Shown here: one piece after another, positions 15,713-24,322 of the stretch
How the letters are laid out: each line of letters begins with the position of its first letter
Numbering within the stretch: the first letter of the stretch is position 1
The notes under the pieces: model-generated
What the model was told of the DNA's origin: nothing
Seen by the model: only the letters and a program-made list of their open reading frames with translations
Databases searched by the model: none
IMG/VR virus record: IMGVR_UViG_3300013094_000128
Span: 1 to 38,704 of that record
DNA length: 38,704 nucleotides
DNA from: a virus
Direction: 5' to 3' (one strand)
Made by a program: the position numbers and the translations under genes

Positions 15713-15988
15713 TTATGATTTTTTAACCACTACTTTTCTTGCTTCCCGGATCATGTCAATCTCTACCCGTGCCAGATTAACTAATTCGCGGACATTATCA
15801 CGTACTTCCTTGGCCTGAGGTACATAGTTTGGATTATCTTGCACCTTTTGAATATTATTCATCAGGATTTCTGATAATTGCGAAGCAGTCTGACCAATAA
15901 TAGTCTTGTAGGGTAAATCGGTCTGCCCCATTGCCTGTAAGCCGGAACCTTGTTCCATTACAGCTAATTCATTATTTTGATTTTCCAT
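15713..15988 (-). CDS. hypothetical protein
   Basis: A 91-residue protein, Gln/Asn-rich at the start (MENQNNELAVMEQGSG) and helical after residue 35 (VRDNVRELVNLARVEIDMIREARK). It overlaps the upstream HNH-like gene by 17 bases. Similar small proteins occur in Bacteroidota prophages; the function is unknown. Confidence 0.55.
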   Translation of the reverse strand: MENQNNELAVMEQGSGLQAMGQTDLPYKTIIGQTASQLSEILMNNIQKVQDNPNYVPQAKEVRDNVRELVNLARVEIDMIREARKVVVKKS

Positions 15989-16946
15989 TTTGTTCTTTAA
16001 TTACTCTGCTTAATAATAATTCTCGCCTTTTCAGATCTAATAGTTCTGGCATTTTTTTGAGCGATTCCCGCAGATCAGGACGCCCATGGGTAAGCATACC
16101 GGCTATGTAATTATCTGATAGACCTTGGCTTGATTTGATACTGTTTCGTCTCGAAAGCTCTTCGTTTGTAAGAGCCTCCAGTACTTCAATACCCTGCGGA
16201 TAACTATAAGGATCGTCATTTTTGAAGATGATGTTAATACCAGGACCGACGGGCCCATGTTCTTTTTCCCAAGTGTAACGCGCCCAGTGAACGAAGCGAT
16301 TATTGATTTTGATATATGGCACATACCGGCCGCTCGAAGTTCGCCACATGCGCACGTCACCTTCTTGAAAAGTGCCTTGTATCAACCAGCGATTAACCGG
16401 GCAGTTAGCAAACCTTCCATTCTCAACATTCCGATCGTGAATAGCAGCTATCTGCTCTTTGGTCCTTTTTAATTTAAGATATAACCGCTTTTTTTCAATA
16501 TGCTTAAATGTCCAACTTTTTTTCTTTTGCCATTTTGAATTGAATATTTCGGCCAATTCTTTGTCACCTATCGTCTGGTAATTGTCTTTCAAAAATTGAA
16601 CTTGTTCATCAGTCCAATATTCAAGCTCCATGCGATATAGACCCATGCCATGGCATTTAACCCGGATATAATGAAGACTAAATCCTAATAATTTCGCTAA
16701 CTCCTTATTGGTGTAGGTATTAAAGTTTTCACGGATAAATGCCTCGTGATCTGCCAAATACTCTATTTTAGAAAGGCTTCGGCGTCCGGTTTCTTTTGTT
16801 TTAACCAATCCAAGGCGCCCAGCGCGATATTGCAGTTCCTTCACTTTCCAGCCGGTCATTTTCTCCAGTTCGTGATTAGTATGGTATGGGTACAACTCTT
16901 TAAGCATGGCGTACATTGATGGTGTCCAACTATCTTGTCTAGGCAT
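15972..16946 (-). CDS. DNA-binding protein with SANT/HTH-like repeats and an HNH-like insert
   Basis: 324 residues. Three N-terminal repeats of about 45 residues, each starting with a Trp or aromatic and carrying a helix-turn-helix pattern (WTPSMYAMLKELYPYHTNHE; FIRENFNTYTNKELAKLLG; WTDEQVQFLKDNYQTIGDKE). Then an HNH_3-like stretch (VHWARYTWEKEHGPVGPG, NIIFKNDDPYSYP, ALTNEELSRRN), and a C-terminal YIAGMLTH, LLDLKRRELLLSRVIKE. The catalytic His set is partly degenerate (an H-W-A-R-Y form), so activity is uncertain. The next gene upstream is a paralog lacking the HNH part. Confidence 0.65.
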   Translation of the reverse strand: MPRQDSWTPSMYAMLKELYPYHTNHELEKMTGWKVKELQYRAGRLGLVKTKETGRRSLSKIEYLADHEAFIRENFNTYTNKELAKLLGFSLHYIRVKCHGMGLYRMELEYWTDEQVQFLKDNYQTIGDKELAEIFNSKWQKKKSWTFKHIEKKRLYLKLKRTKEQIAAIHDRNVENGRFANCPVNRWLIQGTFQEGDVRMWRTSSGRYVPYIKINNRFVHWARYTWEKEHGPVGPGINIIFKNDDPYSYPQGIEVLEALTNEELSRRNSIKSSQGLSDNYIAGMLTHGRPDLRESLKKMPELLDLKRRELLLSRVIKEQNGKSK

Positions 16947-17661
16947 TTTTAACCTCCTTTATCGATCTGCTTAATAAAATCTCCTGTCTTTTAAGCTCGA
17001 TTAGTTCCGGGTATTTCATTATTTCCCGTTGCAAATCTTTGTCACGCCATGCGATTAAACTGGCTACATAACTATCATGCAGGTTTTTGGAACTGGAATT
17101 CCTGATAATAGTGTATGACCTGCCGCCGGGTTGTACATGAGCCCATATTATCTTTTCAATCTCTGCTTTGGTGCGATGAAGCCCCAGTAGATATCTTTTT
17201 TTATTAATATGTTTTTTCGTCCAAAGTCTTTTCCGCGGCCAGTTTTTTTGCAGGTTCTCAGCTAATTCAACGTCGCCCATGGTGCGATAATTAGCCACCA
17301 GGTAAGCAGTTTGTTCGTCGTTCCAAGGCATATCCGGATCAAACTTTTTTAACCCTAATTCCCGGGCTTTATTCCTGACAACCGTAAGGCGCAAACCAAG
17401 AGCTTCAGCAAGTTCTTGATTGGTTTTTTGAAAGAAATTTGCCTTTAAAAAAGTTATTCTTTCTTCTGTCCAATCAGTAACATTGGCCATTTTTGCCTTG
17501 CAATCCCGGGTCTTTTTTAGACCCAACCGCTTGCAAGCATATTTAATATTGCTTGTTGTCCAGCCTGTCTGTTCCATGATCACCTGGTTAGGAGTATCAG
17601 GATAAAGGCTAATCAGCAGCGCATCCATTTCAGGCGTAAATATGATAGGCGATCTTCTCAC
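16939..17661 (-). CDS. DNA-binding protein with HTH-like repeats, paralog without HNH
   Basis: 240 residues with the same repeats as the downstream gene (FTPEMDALLISLYPDTPNQ; WTEERITFLKANFFQKTNQE; WNDEQTAYLVANYRTMGDVE) and the same C-terminal part (YVASLIAWRDKDLQREI, ELIELKRQEILLSRSIKE) but with the HNH section missing. Tandem duplication followed by loss or gain of the nuclease is the simple reading. It overlaps its paralog by 8 bases and begins 2 bases after the ParB-like gene. Probable role: sequence-specific DNA binding. Confidence 0.65.
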   Translation of the reverse strand: MRRSPIIFTPEMDALLISLYPDTPNQVIMEQTGWTTSNIKYACKRLGLKKTRDCKAKMANVTDWTEERITFLKANFFQKTNQELAEALGLRLTVVRNKARELGLKKFDPDMPWNDEQTAYLVANYRTMGDVELAENLQKNWPRKRLWTKKHINKKRYLLGLHRTKAEIEKIIWAHVQPGGRSYTIIRNSSSKNLHDSYVASLIAWRDKDLQREIMKYPELIELKRQEILLSRSIKEVKNA

Positions 17662-17663
17662 AG

Positions 17664-19391
17664 TTAAGCTTGTTCTTCTGTTAAATTGTTTTCAAAATCT
17701 TTTATCTTTTGATCAAGCTTAGCTTCTCTGCGCTCACGTATACCGGCCTGATCGGCGGCGATTTTCTGATATTCCGCTAAGGCCCAATCTTTGGTTAAAG
17801 CTTCCGTTACAGCCCCGCTAAGTGAATTAGGAAATATGCTGTTGAAACTGTGGAATACTGCATTGCGGATGATGTAAGCTTTGAGGTAATCAGGTGCTTT
17901 CATTAATGCTTCAAAGTCTTCGAATTCATCCTGATAACTATGCTTTAAATCAAGCTTTTTGCGAATCAATTGGCGTGCTTCATACCCTGCTTTTGACCAT
18001 GCCAGACAAAGCAAAGCGTTGTTTTCTACAGCCGTTAATTTGTCCAGATTCTCGTCCGGTTCTTTGACGAATGATAATTCCTTCAAATGTTCTACCTGGC
18101 GCTTCATTATTTTTTCAGCATCCAGCTCACGACCACGCTTGCGTTTTTGCTTAACATCGTCGATGAAAGTTTTTCTGGCGAGATCTGCCTTGTTCTCTAC
18201 AACTTCAGCTGCAGTTTTTACTACGATATTATGATACCGACCAGAATCAATAAAGAAAGCTTTGACACTTTTTGCTTTATTGGAATTATATTCTTCGAGG
18301 GCAGCCTTTTTTCTGGCCTCAAAATTTTCGTCGGATTCGCCGTGCCATTGATTAAAATCTGGTTTTTGAACCCTAGAAAAGCTATTCCATCCTTTAAGGA
18401 CCGTAAACCCATCTTTTTCAAGCTTTTTTTGTAAAGCATCCGCATTGCCATATCCGTCATTTACTAAAATGACCTTTGGATCTTCGAGAGCTTTTTGAAG
18501 CCTGATTTCAAAATCAGCGTTTGATTTCGCTTCAAAACAGAACCGGTTATGACAAAGTGCCTGATCAGCAGTATCAGGGAATAAAGAATTGTTGTAAGCA
18601 GAATTTTGTGGACAAACCGTACAACGTGAGCAAATAAATTGCTTGCCTTCAAAGTGAGCATCGGTATTAAATGGCGCATCTTTTAGTTTACGCTCAGTGT
18701 TGCTGCTTAGCCAGCTCTTAAGTTCTTTTAATGTGCCGGCGCCGCCGCCGTATCGGTAAGAATATCTGTCGGTAAACCATAGGTTTTGGCTTTGTTCATC
18801 AATTCTGCTGAGCAGCTCGGCATGCCCGATATGTAAATCGTTGGTTTTAAAGATTTCTTTCAGCTCAGGCACTAATTTAGAAAGCTGCAGCCGGCGAATT
18901 ACAAAAGCATCATTTTTACCAACCTTGGCAGCGATATCGGGTACCTGGTAATTCATTTTTGCAATCATAAATTCAAAAGCATCTGCTTCTTCCAGCGGAT
19001 GAACATCCTTACGTTGCAGGTTTTCGGTAATCATTACCTCTAATGCTTCTTGGTCAGAAAGTTCCCGTATGCTGGCCGGAATGCTGGTTAAACCTGCTTT
19101 TTCAGCTCCATGGTATCGCCGCTCGCCGCACACCATTTCATATTTTGCCTGATGGGGATTAGATTTGTTCGGCTCCAACGGTCTAATCGTAACCGGTTGA
19201 ATTACCCCAAGTTTTTTTATTGATTCAGCAAGCTCGTTCAATTCAGCTTCATTGATTGTCTTGCGTGGATTTAAAATGCTAAGGCATATATCTGAAAGCT
19301 GAACAAATTGCAAAGATGGCGCCTCTTTCGGTGGGACGTCTGTCAGTAACGCATCGATGCTTTTTCCGTTTTTGTTTTTTACTACTGTCAT
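17664..19391 (-). CDS. ParB/Spo0J-like nuclease-domain protein with a cysteine cluster
   Basis: 575 residues, much longer than a plasmid ParB. The ParB N-terminal domain shows LNPRK (40-44), LGVIQPVTIRP (61-71), CGERRYHGAE (88-97) and ENLQRKDVHPLEEA (123-136); a KorB-like HTH follows (VPDIAAKVGKNDAFVIRRL). Next is a cysteine cluster C254, C257, C260, C280, C285 (CSRCTVC, then CHNRFC), a likely zinc site. The remaining 290 residues are charged and helical. Such long ParB-like proteins occur in phages and mobile elements, perhaps in partition, transcription or CTP-gated DNA binding; the precise job here is unknown. Confidence 0.75.
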   Translation of the reverse strand: MTVVKNKNGKSIDALLTDVPPKEAPSLQFVQLSDICLSILNPRKTINEAELNELAESIKKLGVIQPVTIRPLEPNKSNPHQAKYEMVCGERRYHGAEKAGLTSIPASIRELSDQEALEVMITENLQRKDVHPLEEADAFEFMIAKMNYQVPDIAAKVGKNDAFVIRRLQLSKLVPELKEIFKTNDLHIGHAELLSRIDEQSQNLWFTDRYSYRYGGGAGTLKELKSWLSSNTERKLKDAPFNTDAHFEGKQFICSRCTVCPQNSAYNNSLFPDTADQALCHNRFCFEAKSNADFEIRLQKALEDPKVILVNDGYGNADALQKKLEKDGFTVLKGWNSFSRVQKPDFNQWHGESDENFEARKKAALEEYNSNKAKSVKAFFIDSGRYHNIVVKTAAEVVENKADLARKTFIDDVKQKRKRGRELDAEKIMKRQVEHLKELSFVKEPDENLDKLTAVENNALLCLAWSKAGYEARQLIRKKLDLKHSYQDEFEDFEALMKAPDYLKAYIIRNAVFHSFNSIFPNSLSGAVTEALTKDWALAEYQKIAADQAGIRERREAKLDQKIKDFENNLTEEQA

Positions 19392-19415
19392 ATGATATTA
19401 TTAAAATTGTTCTAC

Positions 19416-19604
19416 TTACTTTCTATTTAGATCCAGGTATACTTTTATATTTTCATTGATCGGGACCAGAGTGACCGAAACCGGCGACCGGTATATTTCA
19501 TAATGCCCGCAATCACATATCAGCATATCATTAAGTCTGTACATCGTCCGGAAATAGCATTTTGGACAATCGTATTTTGTTTGTTTAAAAAGATGATCTA
19601 ACAT
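19416..19604 (-). CDS. small zinc-ribbon protein
   Basis: A 62-residue protein with CPKC at about 13-16 and CDCGH at about 30-34, a compact zinc ribbon, followed by a beta-type tail. It overlaps the DUF5131 gene by 7 bases, hence is co-expressed. The function is unknown; it may be an adaptor or transcription-related ribbon. Confidence 0.55.
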   Translation of the reverse strand: MLDHLFKQTKYDCPKCYFRTMYRLNDMLICDCGHYEIYRSPVSVTLVPINENIKVYLDLNRK

Positions 19605-20530
19605 TCAGGGAAACCCTTCCATTCTTTTCCATCCAGCAATGCCCCGGTTTTTTTGTTGCCAAGATTATACATTAGCTTCCCACCCGGAAATAAATGGCGC
19701 CTTTCAATACCAATGCCTTTTCCTTCATCCAAATCCGATTCGTGCCAGTTACCCCATTGTTTAAAGAAAAATGGAATCCGGGCAACTTTACATTCATCGC
19801 GTAAAGACCGCGCCCAATCCGGATGCATGGGGCGCGCACCTGGGCCGCTTTCGCCTCCGCAGATTACCCAATTAATTCCAGGAACAGTTCCCTGATATGG
19901 AGTCAAACATACAGGACATGAGACACCACCTCCTTCAACAGGTACAGACGCACTTCCATCGCAATTATGGCATTTTACCCAAATTGCAGATAAATCAACA
20001 GGCCCCAATAATGGCTCGCAACTTAAAAACCTTACTCGTGCAGGCACATTAAGCAGCTCAGGAATGCGATTTTCTGCGGCGTCCTGATTCTCAACGGATG
20101 TGCCAATCCAAACGTTATTAGGCAGAGAACTGGCCCAATGCAACGGAATAAATTTCATTATGTTTTCAGGACGTTTTGTGAGCAGCTGCCAAATTAAATT
20201 GGGGGTGTTTTCGATAATATTAAACAATCTTCTCCTGCCATAAACAACCACCAAATCGTCATTATCTTCAAATACGTCGGCCATACTTGCACAAAATACT
20301 TTCGCTTTAATCCCGGATTTAAAAGCCTTTTCATCCCAAATAAATGGCTGCATCCAATGTTTGTCGCTCATTTGTTTGCGCGCCGAATTCGGGCCCCAAT
20401 GTGGATCGGCATGATGATAACGGTTATCTAATGTCTCAGCATAGCAATTTTTACAACCTTCGCTGACTTTCATGCAACCCCACCAAGGGTTAAAAGTATG
20501 ATCAGTCCATTCAATCCTAGAATTTTCCAT
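19598..20530 (-). CDS. DUF5131 (phage Gp37/Gp68) family protein
   Basis: 310 residues. It starts with the family hallmark IEWTDHTFNPWWGC followed by KVSEGCKNCYAE (C19, C26, C29, a radical-SAM-like cysteine triad), and has FCASMADVFED, LTKRPENI, FLSCEPLLGPVDL, WVICGGESGPGARPMHPDW and FFFKQWG, all typical of the family. A four-cysteine insert (CHNC near 189, CPVC near 207) adds a zinc ribbon. The family's biochemical role is not settled; radical chemistry on a nucleotide or nucleic acid is plausible. Confidence 0.85.
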   Translation of the reverse strand: MENSRIEWTDHTFNPWWGCMKVSEGCKNCYAETLDNRYHHADPHWGPNSARKQMSDKHWMQPFIWDEKAFKSGIKAKVFCASMADVFEDNDDLVVVYGRRRLFNIIENTPNLIWQLLTKRPENIMKFIPLHWASSLPNNVWIGTSVENQDAAENRIPELLNVPARVRFLSCEPLLGPVDLSAIWVKCHNCDGSASVPVEGGGVSCPVCLTPYQGTVPGINWVICGGESGPGARPMHPDWARSLRDECKVARIPFFFKQWGNWHESDLDEGKGIGIERRHLFPGGKLMYNLGNKKTGALLDGKEWKGFPEC

Positions 20531-20763
20531 TATGCAGCTTTAGGTTTAGCGATAAAATATTCCTTGAACCTTTTTCCATTATCGGCCGTGGTCCAAACTG
20601 ATTCGATATGAATACCAGGCTCTCTTCTCAATATCGAGATATAATGCCTTAATTCCTGAGTGCCGACCGAATGTAAAACGCTTTGAACGCTTATGCGCCA
20701 GCCGCGCTCCAATTGATCCTTAATTGCTGCAAGATTGCTTCCGTGGTTTTGCTGAGTTTCCAT
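20530..20763 (-). CDS. small helix-turn-helix protein
   Basis: A 77-residue protein with a winged-helix pattern: SNLAAIKDQLERGWRISVQS, then TQELRHYISILRREPGIHIE, and a C-terminal beta wing (FKEYFIA). It resembles the small phage HTH domains in which a LRR/LRKE helix precedes a Gly-Ile turn. It overlaps the DUF5131 start by 1 base. Possibly a DNA-binding regulator. Confidence 0.6.
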   Translation of the reverse strand: METQQNHGSNLAAIKDQLERGWRISVQSVLHSVGTQELRHYISILRREPGIHIESVWTTADNGKRFKEYFIAKPKAA

Positions 20764-20791
20764 GATTATGAAATTGATTCTTTATAGCATA

Positions 20792-22270
20792 TTATTGGTT
20801 AAATAAATTCATTATTCCGTCGATGATATTGGTCTCAACCTGATCATCATTGCCAGTAACTGTATTGCCCATTGCTCGCTTGGTTTCTATCAATTCATAG
20901 TTCCAGGTATCGATAGTGTCTTTGGCAAGAAAGTAATAGCACATTACGTTTTTATGTTGGCCACTGCGGTAAAGTCTATCCTCTGCCTGATCCATAACCG
21001 CCGAGTGCCATCCAAATTCAATAAAGCAGCTTACGTTTGCGACATTTTGCAATCCATCGACACCGGTTCCAGCTGCTTTTAAATTACATGCAATCACCTT
21101 TATTTTAGAATCGCTTTGAAACTGGTCAATTGAATTTTGCTTTTGAATCGAATTTTCTTTTCCAGTAATTCTAACAGATTTCGGAAAACGTTCCTGAACT
21201 TTTTGGATTACATCATTCAAGTTAGCAAATACAACAACCTTTTGACCTTGGCTTACCTGATCTTCTATAAAATCGAAAGCATCTTTTAGTTTACCTCGGG
21301 CTGCTATGTTCTTTAGTAAACCTATTCTAACCATCACAGCGCCTTTCATTGATTTTTGAACATCTTCGTCAGTCGCTTCTTTGTACTGCTTCATGTACGA
21401 TTTCATATCACTTACAGCATGGTTGTATTCCTTTCTGGCAGCGGATGACAAATCACACATTACAATTTGGCGGGACTTGTCCGGCAAATACTTTTTTATT
21501 TCAGGATCTGTTTTGTTTCTGCGATAGTAACAAATATCATTAAGTAAAACATTAAGTTCCCTCAAATTACTTGCATTTTTAGGACCAGAGCAAAACCTGG
21601 TCTTAAAGTAGTTGTACCCTCCGAAATCATTTAACCGGTTGATCAACATCAGCTGGGAAGCGACGTCCAAAGGCGAATTAACAAACATGGTACCGGTAAG
21701 CCCCATTACGACTTTCTTTTCTTTGGTTATCGCCCGGGTAAACTTAAACGACTGAGTTTTGGGGTCCTTTAATTTATGAATTTCATCGATAATAATACCG
21801 TTAAACACATCGGTAAATTTCTTTTTTAAATTCACATCGGCCACCTTGAAGCGCTTACCATCAGGAACGGCATTGATGCTTTCTACAAAATACTTTTTCA
21901 AACTCTCGTAGTTAACAATAAACACCTGGGCCCACCCTACCCGGTAATACTCCGTAAAATTATGTTTGATCGAATCCTCCAGCACAATAGCCTTTACGTC
22001 GCTAAATTTTTGCCACTCCCTCCGCCAGTTTTCCTTTACTCCAGAGGGACATACTATCAAACATGGGAAAGCTTTCAAAGCAATTATCGTTGCAATTGCC
22101 TGAAAGGTTTTGCCCAAGCCCATGTCGTCTCCGTTAATGAAGCTTCCTTCCTTTTCGATTCCGTAGGCCACTCCTTGAGCCTGGTATGGGCGAAGGTCTT
22201 TTTTTAAAGGAAGCTTTATTGTTAGCTGAGGTAATGGTTTTATAACAGCTGGTATTTTTGTACCGATCAT
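20792..22270 (-). CDS. SNF2-family DEAD/DEAH-type helicase
   Basis: 492 residues. Motif I DDMGLGKT (48-55), Ia-like CLIVCPSGVKENWRREW, motif II IIIDEIHKL (DEIH), motif III GLTGTMF, motifs V/VI in the C-terminal half (VANVSCFIEFGWHSAVMDQA, then EDRLYRSGQ). This is a short SNF2-like translocase of the type found in many phages beside recombination and replication genes. Probably an ATP-driven DNA translocase that helps recombination or replication restart; no DNA-binding accessory domain is seen. Confidence 0.88.
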   Translation of the reverse strand: MIGTKIPAVIKPLPQLTIKLPLKKDLRPYQAQGVAYGIEKEGSFINGDDMGLGKTFQAIATIIALKAFPCLIVCPSGVKENWRREWQKFSDVKAIVLEDSIKHNFTEYYRVGWAQVFIVNYESLKKYFVESINAVPDGKRFKVADVNLKKKFTDVFNGIIIDEIHKLKDPKTQSFKFTRAITKEKKVVMGLTGTMFVNSPLDVASQLMLINRLNDFGGYNYFKTRFCSGPKNASNLRELNVLLNDICYYRRNKTDPEIKKYLPDKSRQIVMCDLSSAARKEYNHAVSDMKSYMKQYKEATDEDVQKSMKGAVMVRIGLLKNIAARGKLKDAFDFIEDQVSQGQKVVVFANLNDVIQKVQERFPKSVRITGKENSIQKQNSIDQFQSDSKIKVIACNLKAAGTGVDGLQNVANVSCFIEFGWHSAVMDQAEDRLYRSGQHKNVMCYYFLAKDTIDTWNYELIETKRAMGNTVTGNDDQVETNIIDGIMNLFNQ

Positions 22271-22296
22271 TATTTTAATTTAAGATGTATCAAAAA

Positions 22297-22866
22297 CTAT
22301 TCGTTGTCCAATTCTTCGTCGGTGCCGTCAAACATGCTGAGCTGGGCATCCGGAGCGATTTTGCCATCGAGATAAAATTCAACCTCGTCGCAAATAACGT
22401 CGATTACGTGCTTTAATTCGATGACGTAGTTGTATGGATCAGATTCGTCTTCCCATTTAATAAATGGGGTATTAAAGTTGATCATTTTGCCTCCAGAAAG
22501 CTTTTTAAAGCCTGAAAGAGTTACCCCTTCTGAATCGCCACTGCCGCCGATACTAAAGCTCCGGACGCCGATTTGCTCAATTGATTGCAAATCGTTTTCC
22601 AGATCATGAAGACTCATGTCATCAGCTTCTTTTAAATCGCAAAGAATAGCGAAATGCGGGTGAGTCAATTTAAAGGCATTGATAAGATCTTCGTGGGCGA
22701 TATTGCGTCCTTTGTAAGATTGCTCACCGGTGAGCTCAACGGTTTTCCCTTCTTTTTCAAAAGTGATGGTTGGTTCAAAATCGACTTCAACAGTTGAGGT
22801 TTTAGTGATTTTAGCGCGGGTAATTTTCCGGCTTACTTGGGTTTCTGTTTGTACTGCTACTGACAT
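22297..22866 (-). CDS. conserved phage hypothetical protein
   Basis: 189 residues with a beta-rich core, FKLTHPHFAILCDLKEAD and FSIGGSGDSEGVTLSGFKKL, and an acidic end (APDAQLSMFDGTDEELDNE). Acidic tails of this type are found on single-strand-binding and recombination partners, so a DNA-metabolism role is plausible given the neighbours (SNF2, RecT). This is inference; I cannot name the family. Confidence 0.55.
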   Translation of the reverse strand: MSVAVQTETQVSRKITRAKITKTSTVEVDFEPTITFEKEGKTVELTGEQSYKGRNIAHEDLINAFKLTHPHFAILCDLKEADDMSLHDLENDLQSIEQIGVRSFSIGGSGDSEGVTLSGFKKLSGGKMINFNTPFIKWEDESDPYNYVIELKHVIDVICDEVEFYLDGKIAPDAQLSMFDGTDEELDNE

Positions 22867-22867
22867 T

Positions 22868-23158
22868 TTATGTGAATTTTATGATGTTGTTTTCTTTTAC
22901 TATTATGGCCTTAAATGGAAATTCAGGCACCTGCTTTATTTGTTCAATTAACCTGCTGAAACTTCCAAAGCATACATAACGTGATTCTTGTATAGAAAAC
23001 TGAAGATGAAGACATAAACCCTTTCCTTCGTATTTACTATCTGTAATTTTGTATGCTTCGACCGTAATCTCTCGGTTAAGTATTTTATCAATTTTTATTT
23101 TATCGCCTACCAGGTAGTCCTGTTTAAGTTCGATATTGAATTCGTTGAAATTTTTCAT
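22868..23158 (-). CDS. small hypothetical protein downstream of the DGR reverse transcriptase
   Basis: 96 residues from the ATG at 23158 (MKNFNEFNIELKQDYLVGDK). An in-frame ATG at 23191 would deepen the overlap with the reverse transcriptase gene from 35 to 68 bases, so I prefer the later one. It is a beta-rich protein (ITVEAYKITDSKYEGKGLCL, PFKAIIVKENNIIKFT) of a type common in phage operons. Because it is coupled to the reverse transcriptase it could be a DGR accessory, but it does not look like the helical Avd. Confidence 0.55.
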   Translation of the reverse strand: MKNFNEFNIELKQDYLVGDKIKIDKILNREITVEAYKITDSKYEGKGLCLHLQFSIQESRYVCFGSFSRLIEQIKQVPEFPFKAIIVKENNIIKFT

Positions 23159-24104
23159 TAAATAGTTTTTTGATAAGGTGACTACTATCACAGTGCTTTG
23201 CCCAGCCCAGGTAAGCAGCTATCGAAGCGCGCGGTGCATTAGCTGCAACCTTACGTGCAAAATTCTTTTTGATGCTTTTTCTTAAAAGAGTGTGGGTATG
23301 GTACATACGGTATCCGACAAAATCAATACCGCGCGATGCCACTGGGAAAACCTGATAGTTGCCTTTAACAGTTAATTTTAAATTGTTTGTTAGGTAGCTG
23401 CGGATATCTTCAAGCAGCTGGTGAAGGTATTGCTTGCTTGGTGCCAGGATTACTAAATCATCAGCATAGCGGAAATAGTATTTTACGCTTTTATCCTCTT
23501 TGATCCAGTGATCAAAATAAGTAAGGTAAAAATTTGCAAAGTACTGGCTTAAATAATTACCAATCGGGATGCCTAGGGCGCTTTCAATAATCTCGTCCAA
23601 AAACCAAAGCAGATCCTGGTCCTTTATTTTTCTTCGCAGCAGCTGCTTTAGTATCGCATGATCAACGCTCGGGTAAAACTTTTTGATGTCAAGTTTTAAG
23701 CAATAGATAGTACCAGATACATCTTTTAAAGCTTTCTCAACAGCCTTCTTTGCAGCGTGGATTCCGCGGCCTTTGATGCAGCTAAAAGTATCGGCAGTAA
23801 ATGTGGATACAAAAACCGGTTCCAAAATATTCATAGCAGCATGGTGAGCAATACGATCGGGGAAATAAGGAAGTCCGTAAACGTCGCGCTCTTTCGGCTC
23901 ATAAACCTTAAACATCTTATAGGTTGATGTTTTATAGGTTTTATCCTTTAACATTTGGTGTAAGGCAATGATATTACCCTCGCGGTTTTTATCATGTAAT
24001 TTAACCCCATATTGATGCAGCTTTCCTTTGCGGGCGATATCATCGGCCAACATTAGGTTTTCGATGCTGTAGACCTGAGAGTATAAGTTATTTAATCTTT
24101 TCAT
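23124..24104 (-). CDS. diversity-generating retroelement reverse transcriptase
   Basis: 326 residues, the usual DGR size. RT motifs in order: YKMFKVYEPKERDVYGLPYF (motif 1/2 region), CLKLDIKKFYPSVDH (motif 3, D139), GIPIGNYLSQYFANFYL (motif 4, 179-195), FRYADDLVIL (motif 5, catalytic YADD 213-216), GIDFVGYRMY (motif 7, 259-268), and a thumb with YLGWAKHCDS. The IGxxxSQ form in motif 4, rather than QGxxxSP, is the known hallmark of DGR enzymes. It lies 115 bases downstream of the template repeat. Role: copies the template RNA, misincorporating at adenines, to make mutagenised cDNA that replaces the variable repeats. Confidence 0.95.
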   Translation of the reverse strand: MKRLNNLYSQVYSIENLMLADDIARKGKLHQYGVKLHDKNREGNIIALHQMLKDKTYKTSTYKMFKVYEPKERDVYGLPYFPDRIAHHAAMNILEPVFVSTFTADTFSCIKGRGIHAAKKAVEKALKDVSGTIYCLKLDIKKFYPSVDHAILKQLLRRKIKDQDLLWFLDEIIESALGIPIGNYLSQYFANFYLTYFDHWIKEDKSVKYYFRYADDLVILAPSKQYLHQLLEDIRSYLTNNLKLTVKGNYQVFPVASRGIDFVGYRMYHTHTLLRKSIKKNFARKVAANAPRASIAAYLGWAKHCDSSHLIKKLFNEKFQRIQYRT

Positions 24105-24322
24105 TGCCTTTGTGTTATTAGGTCGTGTTCCCCACTAAATAGCGGGTACCAACGCCCTTTTTAAACCTGTAATTTTTTGCCATGCTGGCAGGGTTTGCCC
24201 CGGGTAATATTTTACAATTGCGGGACCCGACGTGCGAATTCGAGTTATCGTAATCGTAGTCGTTGTACGAAAGACTGAGACCTGAACCATCCGCCAGCTT
24301 TCCCGAAGCACAACCTTATCTT
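24105..24322 (-). ncRNA. DGR template RNA region (upstream flank, TR, structured spacer)
   Basis: A 218-base non-coding gap between the proximal target gene and the reverse transcriptase, containing the template repeat. Downstream of the TR in the transcript sense lie a hairpin TGCCA-GCA-TGGCA followed by a run of A, and a hairpin near 24132-24147 (CCCGCTAT / TTAGTGGG, one G-T pair). In the Bordetella phage DGR the flanks of the TR RNA are needed for binding and priming, so this spacer likely has that job. The transcript ends are not defined from sequence. Confidence 0.65.
24220..24290 (-). repeat. DGR template repeat TR
   Basis: Core of 67 bases (24220-24286) shared with three variable repeats, extending to 24290 with the proximal one. 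In coding sense it would read GSGLSLSYNDYDYDNSNSHV, rich in AAC, GAC and TAC codons, as typical templates are; C or T in the third position prevents stop codons after adenine mutagenesis. It contains 15 adenines in the core (coding sense); 14 differ in at least one variable repeat. The 3' side is the G/C tract GTCGGGTCCCGC followed by AAT, where the variable repeats have CTT (IMH* versus IMH). Confidence 0.95.
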
